From JAGOLU01 sp037138475 (GTDB taxonomy: Bacteria; Patescibacteriota; Microgenomatia; UBA1406; GWC2-37-13), in the NCBI GenBank assembly GCA_037138475.1, contig JBAXII010000004.1:16233-80232 (forward strand): 64,000 bases of DNA, in the 5' to 3' direction. The notes under the pieces are model-generated. The model searched no databases. It was not told the DNA's origin and was given only the letters and a program-made list of their open reading frames with translations. Shown here one piece after another: positions 58,234-64,000 of this stretch (position 1 is its first letter; every line of letters begins with the position of its first letter). A program made the position numbers and the translations under genes.

Positions 58234-61188
58234 ATGTCTGATATACATACGCCTGCCAAACCTGTTGCCAAAGCTCCTGAGCCCTCTGCATACTTTCGGA
58301 TCGAGCAAGACATGATCGACTACTGGAAGAAACATAAGATATTTGAGCGCTCAGTCGAGGAGCGCCCCGCAGACAAGCCATGGACATTCCTGGATGGACC
58401 TCCCTTTGTCACGGGACTCCCACACTACGGACATATCGTCGGCAGCGTGGTGAAGGACGTCTTCCCTCGGTTCAAGACCATGCAGGGATATCGCGTCAGG
58501 AGAGTCTGGGGATGGGATGGACACGGACTCCCGATCGAGAACAAAGTCGAAAATGCAATGGGACTGAAGTCCAAAAAAGAGATCGAGAACAAAGTAGGAG
58601 TGGGACCTTTTATCGAAAAATGCAAAGAGTACGTACAGGAGGTATCCAGTGAGTGGGAGTGGTATATCGACCATATTGGGCGCTGGGCTGACTTCAAAAA
58701 TGCGTACCGCACCTGGGACAAGGAGTATATGGAGTCGGTCATGTGGGTATTCAAACAGCTCTACGAGAAAAATCACATCTACAAAGGGCTCCGTGTCTCT
58801 CTCTTTTGTCCGCACTGCAGCACGCCGATCTCAAACTTTGAGGTCGCCATGGATGCAGGAGAGAACTACAAGGATGTGACCGAGCCGGCTAACACATACA
58901 AGTACAAATTAGTCGAAAGTCCTAAAGTCCATAAAGTCGAAAGTCAGAAGTCGAAAGGAACCTACTTCCTCGCGTGGTCGACGACACCGTGGACGAAGCT
59001 CACCACCACCGCCCTCGCCGTGAATCCCGACCTCGTGTACGTATGTGTGGAGCATGATGGCGAGCGCTTTATCCTCGCGCAGAGTACGCTCGAAGCAGTT
59101 TTTAAGCAAAAAGGCGTGGACTTATCAACTCTGAATGTAGTCTGGGAGAAACAGGGCAGCGAGCTCCTCGGCATGACCTATGAGGGACACTTTGATTTTT
59201 ATAAACGAGTTGAGGGCAAGAGGCAGCATGTGATCGTCGCCGACACCTTTGTCACCGCGACTGAGGGCACCGGTATCGTCACGATAGCTCCGTATGGCGA
59301 GGAGGATCTGAAGGTCATGACCAGAGATAGCATTCAGATCGTGCGAAATGTCGATGATGAGGGCAAACTCACCCCAGACAATCCAAACGGCTGGGCAGGT
59401 GTCTACTATCTCAAGGTGAACAAACTCGTAAATCAAGATCTGACTGATCGTGGACTCATGTTTCACGAGGAACCCGGGCACTCGCACTCAGTCGCACACT
59501 GTTGGCGCTGTCATGAGCGGCTCTTTTTCAATCCCCAAGAAGCATGGTATGTGAATATCCAAAATCTAAAAACAGTGATGAAAGAGACGAACGAGTCTGT
59601 GAACTGGTATCCGGATCACTTCAAATACGGCAGATTTCTCAAGAGTATGGAGAGCGCGCCAGACTGGTGCATCTCGCGCAGTCGCTACTGGGGATCTCCC
59701 GTCCCCGTCTGGGAGTACACCCATGCCGATGGTCAGGTGGAGCGCTTTGTACCAGGCTCTATCGCTGAGCTTTCAGAGGCATCAGGGATGAAGCTCGATG
59801 ATCTGCACAAGCCTGTGATCGATACAGTCCTCATACCCAGCAAGATCGATCCTACCAAAAAGTTGCGTCGCGTATCCGAAGTCCTTGATAGTTGGATCGA
59901 GGCAGGTTCCGCATCGTTTGCAGAGCGTCACTTTCCCTTCAACCCTGACGCGAAGCTCGAGGATTTCTTCCCTCCAGACTTTATATCCGAGTACACCGGA
60001 CAGATTCGTGCGTGGTTTTATGTCCTGCATGTCATCTCTGCAGGTATCTATGGACGACCCGCTTTCAAAAATGTGTCCGTTACAGGAGTCATCATGGGCT
60101 CAGATGGACGTAAGATGAGCAAAAACTACAAAAACTATCCTGATCCCCGTGAAGTCATCGAAAAGTATGGAGGAGACGCCCTGCGCTTGTACCTCCTCGG
60201 TTCACCCATCACCAAGGGCGAGGATATAAACATCTCAGAGCAAGAGTACCGTGATCAGCTCCGCAAGTTCATCATCCCACTCCTAAACATATGGAATTTT
60301 TACGAGATGTATGCGGGGGTGGACGGATATGACCAATTCAAAATTCAAAATGTAAAAGGCAAAAATGACCCATCACCGAAAGGACACGGGATCCAGAGTG
60401 AGAATGTATTAGACAAGTGGCTGGTGTCAAAGCTACACTCGACGGTGCAGGCGGTGTCTGAGGCTCTCGAGCAGTACGATACCGTCGTGACCGTCGCGCT
60501 CATCTCTGAGTTTGTGGATGACTGGTCGAAGTGGCATGTGCGCAGATCACGAGATCGTGCAGGATCAGGAGACCTTACCCCCGATGCGCGCGCGTACTAT
60601 GACACGACCACAGAGGTATTTGAGGTATTTTTGCGACTCATCGCACCAGTTGTGCCATTTCACAGTGAGTATCTCTATCGCAAGTTGACCGGACGTGAGT
60701 CTGTACACCTTGAGTCATGGCCACACGTTGAGACTTCCTCTATCGACACCGAGCTCGAGACAAATACCGTGATAGCTCGTTCACTTTGTGAAGCTGGACA
60801 CAATATCCGCAAGACCAACAGTTGGAAAGTCCGCCAGCCGCTCGCGTCACTCGACATCCAGACCGAAGGGGATACTTCGACCTTCTCAGATGCCCTCTGG
60901 CAAGTCGTGCTCGACGAGCTGAATATCAAAAACATCCAGATAAGCGGTGCCCAGGCATATCCTGCGACTCCAGTCGTCGTCACCGAGGCACAGCTCGCTC
61001 GCGAAGGCAAGATCAGAGATGTGCTCCGCGAGGTCCAAGCCCTCCGCAAAGATGCAAAGATCGGGATCGCCGACCAGGTAGCCCTCGAGATCCCTCCGGA
61101 GTATGTGGAGTTTGCCGATCAGATCCGCCTCTATGGGAGAGTAAATGCCCTCACCGTCGGCACGAGTTTGAAGGTGTTGAGTTCGTAG
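58234..61188 (+). CDS. ileS: Isoleucyl-tRNA synthetase
   Basis: 984 residues, class I synthetase. HIGH motif as HYGH in GLPHYGHIVGS (64-67), WGWDGHGLPIE, a CP1 editing domain with TTPWTKLTTTALAV, WCISRSRYWGSPVPVW, and KMSKS as GRKMSKNYKNYPDP near residue 630. GLPHYGH and KMSKNYKNYPDP place it with eukaryote-like IleS2 enzymes. Two segments are unusual: residues about 227-242 (ESPKVHKVESQKSK) and 702-712 (FKIQNVKGKN) are encoded by DNA matching intergenic simple repeats (58911-58959 and 60334-60369). Confidence 0.95.
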   Translation: MSDIHTPAKPVAKAPEPSAYFRIEQDMIDYWKKHKIFERSVEERPADKPWTFLDGPPFVTGLPHYGHIVGSVVKDVFPRFKTMQGYRVRRVWGWDGHGLPIENKVENAMGLKSKKEIENKVGVGPFIEKCKEYVQEVSSEWEWYIDHIGRWADFKNAYRTWDKEYMESVMWVFKQLYEKNHIYKGLRVSLFCPHCSTPISNFEVAMDAGENYKDVTEPANTYKYKLVESPKVHKVESQKSKGTYFLAWSTTPWTKLTTTALAVNPDLVYVCVEHDGERFILAQSTLEAVFKQKGVDLSTLNVVWEKQGSELLGMTYEGHFDFYKRVEGKRQHVIVADTFVTATEGTGIVTIAPYGEEDLKVMTRDSIQIVRNVDDEGKLTPDNPNGWAGVYYLKVNKLVNQDLTDRGLMFHEEPGHSHSVAHCWRCHERLFFNPQEAWYVNIQNLKTVMKETNESVNWYPDHFKYGRFLKSMESAPDWCISRSRYWGSPVPVWEYTHADGQVERFVPGSIAELSEASGMKLDDLHKPVIDTVLIPSKIDPTKKLRRVSEVLDSWIEAGSASFAERHFPFNPDAKLEDFFPPDFISEYTGQIRAWFYVLHVISAGIYGRPAFKNVSVTGVIMGSDGRKMSKNYKNYPDPREVIEKYGGDALRLYLLGSPITKGEDINISEQEYRDQLRKFIIPLLNIWNFYEMYAGVDGYDQFKIQNVKGKNDPSPKGHGIQSENVLDKWLVSKLHSTVQAVSEALEQYDTVVTVALISEFVDDWSKWHVRRSRDRAGSGDLTPDARAYYDTTTEVFEVFLRLIAPVVPFHSEYLYRKLTGRESVHLESWPHVETSSIDTELETNTVIARSLCEAGHNIRKTNSWKVRQPLASLDIQTEGDTSTFSDALWQVVLDELNIKNIQISGAQAYPATPVVVTEAQLAREGKIRDVLREVQALRKDAKIGIADQVALEIPPEYVEFADQIRLYGRVNALTVGTSLKVLSS
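58911..58959 (+). repeat. Simple repeat inside ileS
   Basis: AGTCGAAAGTCCTAAAGTCC followed by ATAAAGTCGAAAGTC: the same AAAGTCCATAAAGT motif as intergenic DNA at about 31325-31350. In frame within the editing-domain region. Confidence 0.6.
60334..60369 (+). repeat. Second simple repeat inside ileS
   Basis: CAATTCAAAATTCAAAATG then TAAAAGGCAAAAATGA, nearly the same as the intergenic 3277-3309 and similar to 48280-48312. In frame, after the catalytic core. Confidence 0.65.
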
Positions 61189-61214
61189 TGTGTCCTATGC
61201 TCGCTCGCATGCCC

Positions 61215-61232
61215 GTCCCGCCGTGGCGGGAC
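61215..61232. repeat. GC-rich hairpin after ileS
   Basis: GTCCCGCC, GT, GGCGGGAC. Third copy of the hairpin type at 3426-3453; no T-run, so termination is uncertain. Confidence 0.5.
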
Positions 61233-61319
61233 AGTCACGGCGTTTATCTGCAAAGATAGTAGCGAGCCCTTCGAGCAGAACCAGTTGCGATTATTTGATC
61301 CTAGTATGAGATTTCAAAA

Positions 61320-61348
61320 TTGCACTCTTACCAGATGTGCACTATCAT
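61320..61348 (+). promoter_or_regulatory. Promoter of putative zincin gene, leaderless layout
   Basis: TTGCAC (61320-61325), 17-nt spacer, TATCAT (61343-61348), then 7 nt to the ATG at 61356. Confidence 0.4.
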
Positions 61349-61355
61349 CATATAG

Positions 61356-62441
61356 ATGACAGAATTCAGATCTGACGAAATCCCAATTGTGCGTAGAGGA
61401 GAGTCTGAGATTTATGCCTCCATAAATGAGAAGCCAATGATTAATGCTGGGTTCGGAGAGGAGGATGAAGTAAGCCATACGACACGCGAGGTAATAATCC
61501 TCTCAAATGAAAAAAGGAGAAGGCATTACGAGGGTATATTTAATCATCTTCATTATCCAAAAATGTTTGTGACAGGAACACAGAAGGCAATATGTGATCG
61601 TTTCAACCTGATAACAAACTGTGAACCAAGAGGTCCAAATTTCCTATGCACAGTTGACTTGGGAGAACTCAAGTCGCTTGATGAAAGTTCGTACCTCGCA
61701 CTGCAACAAGCACTGGGCACAAGAACTCTCTTGGAAAAACTTGATCAATTCAGATTCAAAAGAGGGTTTCCCTTGACCCCTTTAGGGAAAGAGTTAGCTG
61801 CAGTGAGCAGACAGATGTGCCAAAAGGTACTTGTGGGAATAGCTCAATGCGAGGATCCTACTTATATACATGAGCTTGAGCATGTGCTATTTAGGCAAAA
61901 TGTCAATAAGCATTATGAAAACATAACTCTCAATGGCACAGAAGCACGCTTCTTGCATACGTTGAGCGAGACGTACAGTCTTTTTGCAGGATTAGCATAT
62001 GCAGAAAAGACAGGTAATAGGGCTTTTCTTGACTTTCATTTTGCAAACCAATTACGCACGCTTGCACTTGAGGATGATTCAAAACCATTTTCCGACATCG
62101 AAGAAGTACTACTTACTGATCTGAGTAAAGCCGAAGTGCATGCTGTGAGTTACTTGATAGGAGTATATGGTGAGAGTATATGTGATATGTATCCTCAGTC
62201 CTATGAGCTGCTAGACCTGAAGAAGATTAGTGCACTTGCAGGAGGCGAGAGCACAAAAGAGATTGCGGCAAATTTCTATGCGCTCTATGCACAACGACTT
62301 TTAAAAGATATTCAGGGTGATCCAGCGATGGTATATGATCAAATTCGACGTGTGCAGTCTGATCTGGGATCTACCTGGCAGGCAAAGCTCTCGACGATGC
62401 GGCAAAGGATGCTTGAGGTGAAAACCCAAATAGGAGCATAA
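61356..62441 (+). CDS. Hypothetical protein with HExxH motif, putative zincin
   Basis: 361 residues with no family I can name, no signal peptide and no membrane helix. YIHELEHVLF contains HExxH (H172, E173, H176). Downstream acids E196 (NGTEARFL) and E205 (HTLSETYS) are spaced as a third zinc ligand of gluzincins could be. The surrounding helices are amphipathic, with an acidic N-terminus. A cytoplasmic metallopeptidase is the best guess; loss of a signal peptide argues against a secreted one. It lies alone between ileS and rplU. Confidence 0.6.
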   Translation: MTEFRSDEIPIVRRGESEIYASINEKPMINAGFGEEDEVSHTTREVIILSNEKRRRHYEGIFNHLHYPKMFVTGTQKAICDRFNLITNCEPRGPNFLCTVDLGELKSLDESSYLALQQALGTRTLLEKLDQFRFKRGFPLTPLGKELAAVSRQMCQKVLVGIAQCEDPTYIHELEHVLFRQNVNKHYENITLNGTEARFLHTLSETYSLFAGLAYAEKTGNRAFLDFHFANQLRTLALEDDSKPFSDIEEVLLTDLSKAEVHAVSYLIGVYGESICDMYPQSYELLDLKKISALAGGESTKEIAANFYALYAQRLLKDIQGDPAMVYDQIRRVQSDLGSTWQAKLSTMRQRMLEVKTQIGA

Positions 62442-62489
62442 ATTATAGTATGTGTTCAAAATCATACTTTAGCAACGTCTGATATAAGA

Positions 62490-62502
62490 ATCGGTAACCG
62501 AT
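62490..62502. other. Short palindrome upstream of rplU
   Basis: ATCGGT, A, ACCGAT. It lies in a 266-bp gene-free gap that otherwise holds CTCTAAGCTCTTAGCTATC-like simple repeats (about 62560-62660). Confidence 0.35.
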
Positions 62503-62671
62503 AATCACCTCAACTTCAACTAATCTGTTGCTTATCACGAATAGGTTTCGCAATTCGTTTATAACCTCCAACTCTCAAACACATCGTTGATAACTCTCAG
62601 CTCTCGATTATCAACTATCCGTTATTCGCTCTAAGCTCTTAGCTATCAACTCCTAGCTATCCCATTTAGTA

Positions 62672-62699
62672 TTGTTTCGCCCGATTTGTAGGGTATAAT
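62672..62699 (+). promoter_or_regulatory. Promoter of rplU-rpmA, leaderless layout
   Basis: TTGTTT (62672-62677), 16-nt spacer, perfect TATAAT (62694-62699), then 8 nt to the ATG at 62708. Confidence 0.6.
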
Positions 62700-62707
62700 A
62701 ATCACTC

Positions 62708-63019
62708 ATGAACACTCTCTCAGTAGTCAAAACAGGCGGCAAGCAGTACATGGTGAAGTCAGGTGATATCATCACGGTGGATCGCATGGAAGGCGAAGTG
62801 GGCTCCAAAGTCCAGCTCGTGAAGCTTGCAGAGTTCGCACTCGATGGCTCCACACTGCAGCTCGGCGCACCTGCTCTCTCAGAGACGGTGACAGCTGAAG
62901 TAGTCGAGACAGGCAAAGGAAACAAGATCAGAGTAGCAAAGTTCAAGGCAAAGGTCCGTTTCCGCAAGGTCATGGGATTCCGCCCTCACCTCACGAAGCT
63001 GAAGATCGTTTCTGTATAA
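62708..63019 (+). CDS. rplU: 50S ribosomal protein L21
   Basis: 103 residues, normal length. SVVKTGGKQYMVKSGDIITVDRM at the start and the C-terminal KFKAKVRFRKVMGFRPHLTKLKI, matching the rRNA-binding RKRYRRxxGHRQxxTxxxI region. rpmA follows after 17 nt, the usual pairing. Confidence 0.96.
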   Translation: MNTLSVVKTGGKQYMVKSGDIITVDRMEGEVGSKVQLVKLAEFALDGSTLQLGAPALSETVTAEVVETGKGNKIRVAKFKAKVRFRKVMGFRPHLTKLKIVSV

Positions 63020-63036
63020 TTTGACTTTAAACGTGT

Positions 63037-63282
63037 ATGGCACATACAAAAGCACAAAAAGCAACAAAAGGTAACCGAGACTCGTTTTCCAAGCGTCTTG
63101 GAGTGAAGATCTTCGGTGATCAGGCTGCCAAAGCAGGCCACATCATCATCAGACAGCGTGGGAACAAGTACTTTGCAGGTGAGAACGTACTCCAAGGCAA
63201 AGACTTTACTCTCATGGCACTCAAAGATGGTCAGGTAAAGTTCACCATCCGCCACAACAAAAGCTACGTGTCCGTGGTCTAA
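63037..63282 (+). CDS. rpmA: 50S ribosomal protein L27
   Basis: 81 residues. MAHTKAQKATKGNRDSFSKRLGVKIFGDQ, then AGHIIIRQRGNKYFAGENV, all typical. The N-terminus begins directly with MAH, so no Firmicutes-type cleavable extension. No terminator is obvious after the stop. Confidence 0.96.
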   Translation: MAHTKAQKATKGNRDSFSKRLGVKIFGDQAAKAGHIIIRQRGNKYFAGENVLQGKDFTLMALKDGQVKFTIRHNKSYVSVV

Positions 63283-63617
63283 CTCGCATCTATCTCTCCT
63301 ATTTCTCGTTTCCTTCCTTCCTCTTATTTTTTCTTTGCATGCTTGCCCTCCTAGCTACGAAGTTGCTGGAGGGTCATCCTGAACTAGTTTCAGGATCCGT
63401 ACTCCCATCCCAGCGTCTTTGTATGTCATCCCGGACCGATGCCATACCTGTGATCCGGGATCCACGTCTTTACTTACTTATCACCTCTCGCCAGAGGCGG
63501 GCAAGCATGTACACGAGCATGACGATCGAAGTCTCACGGCACTTGTCATGGTGAGCTTGACGAACCATGGGATCCACTCTCATCCCTTGCTCGCCTTCCT
63601 AACTACGAAGTTGCTGG
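63283..63617. other. Repeat-filled gap before CRISPR array
   Basis: A pyrimidine-rich run (63290-63335), a 31-bp sequence (63341-63371) repeated with four changes at 63589-63619, GGTCATCCTGAACTAG...CAGGATCC (about 63372-63398), copy B of the 83-bp repeat (63425-63512), and GGCACTTGTCATGGTGAGC. I see no gene and no AT-rich leader adjoining the array. Confidence 0.6.
63425..63512. repeat. Dispersed 83-bp repeat, copy B (inverted)
   Basis: Starts GTCATCCCGGACCGATGCC, passes GATCCGGGATCCACGTC, ends GGGCAAGCATGTA. It is the reverse complement of 38275-38357 with few changes. Confidence 0.8.
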
Positions 63618-63779
63618 CGTGGCCCGCTGCCATCTATTTCTACTTTTGTAGATCATCGCCTAGATTCCATGTTGCCATTTGGTCTATTCCTAACAATCTA
63701 TTTCTACTTTTGTAGATGCGATGCCCTCTACTTTTTTAGCGAGGTCTATTCCTAACAATCTATTTCTACTTTTGTAGCA
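63618..63779 (+). CRISPR. Cas12a-type (V-A) CRISPR mini-array
   Basis: The 36-nt repeat begins GTCTATTCCTAACAATC and ends TATTTCTACTTTTGTAGAT; the 3' end is the Cas12a pre-crRNA signature, a TCTAC/GTAGA stem with a TTTT loop. Copies: 63618-63653 (only the last 22 nt match; its 5' part is degenerate), 63682-63717 (full), 63744-63779 (full except the last two bases, CA for AT). Spacers: 63654-63681 (28 nt) and 63718-63743 (26 nt). Repeat polarity gives transcription on the plus strand. No cas gene is seen in the window. Confidence 0.88.
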
Positions 63780-63975
63780 CAAGAGTGTGATAGGGGAGAC
63801 TGTCAATCATTTTTTTATCCTACGTGAGCTTCAAACTCAGCTATTCTCAAAAAGTTGAAACTGACAGAAGACAACTTGATGCGATCATGGCAAATCTTTT
63901 CCCTGGCTCTGCGCAAACGATGTGGTTTGAACCCGCTGTCCTACAATTTGGTCTCTCGTGAATTATATTGTGAAG

Positions 63976-63997
63976 TATGCTAATGGTCATTAGCATA
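63976..63997. other. 10-bp perfect inverted repeat at right edge
   Basis: TATGCTAATG, GT, CATTAGCATA. It looks like a dimeric-regulator operator rather than a terminator (AT-rich, no T-run). Any gene it serves lies beyond the window. Confidence 0.5.
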
Positions 63998-64000
63998 TAC

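Noticed and set aside
63824..63961. 45-codon GTG frame after the CRISPR array (starts VSFKLSYSQKVETD)
   Set aside because: No recognisable motif, GTG start without any promoter or ribosome-binding signal; could be the decayed end of a gene but cannot be supported.

Overview
The window looks like a Candidate Phyla Radiation (Patescibacteria) chromosome segment. The standard code is used (TAA, TAG and TGA all act as stops). Shine-Dalgarno sites are nearly absent. Many start codons sit 6-9 nt downstream of a TATAAT-like box, which suggests leaderless mRNAs. Proteins are compact (for example a MurE without its N-terminal domain), IleS is of the eukaryote-like type, and a Cas12a-type CRISPR repeat lies at the right edge. 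I cannot name the phylum; a peptidoglycan-making lineage such as Microgenomates, Peregrinibacteria or Parcubacteria would fit.

Layout. 1-10.25 kb (minus strand): a surface-glycan operon with GT2, an O-antigen-ligase-like protein, a GT-C mannosyltransferase-like protein and three GT4 glycosyltransferases, then a FemAB-type transferase and a Cys-rich orphan. 10.3-19.6 kb: tRNA-Met, rmlC, truB, flavodoxin (minus), class A PBP (minus), rpsO, pnp and ftsK. 19.7-23.4 kb (minus): a MacAB-like export operon with a small DUF5666-like membrane protein. 23.4-31 kb: mltG and murJ (minus), diverging from the first half of a dcw cluster: mraZ, a 26-codon ORF, rsmH, ftsL-like, ftsI, murE. 31-40.3 kb: an accessory and defence island with an HpaII-type restriction-modification pair, Shedu, a nuclease-helicase fusion flanked by duplicated mazG 3' ends, a MazG-family pyrophosphatase, RhuM, and dense dispersed repeats including MITE-like elements. 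40.3-51 kb: a GlmU-like gene (minus), then the second half of dcw: yvcK, dgkA, mraY, murD, ftsW, murG, ftsQ, ftsA, ftsZ. 51-56.8 kb (minus): a membrane protein, murA, murB, two Nudix hydrolases and murC. 57-63.3 kb: a CorA-like protein, ileS, a putative zincin, rplU and rpmA. 63.3-64 kb: dispersed repeats and a short Cas12a-type CRISPR array, with no cas gene in the window.

Function. Most of the window supports envelope growth and division: MurA-B-C-D-E make the UDP-MurNAc-peptide, MraY and MurG make lipid II, MurJ flips it, FtsW, FtsI and the class A PBP polymerise and cross-link it, MltG terminates strands, and FtsZ, FtsA, FtsQ, FtsL and FtsK run division. murF and ddl are not in the window. 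The glycan operon and FemAB decorate the surface. The most unusual features are dispersed palindromic repeats that have entered essential or conserved genes in frame, a defence island splitting dcw, a gene bounded by mazG 3'-end copies, the recurrent leaderless-promoter layout, and the Cas12a-type mini-array.
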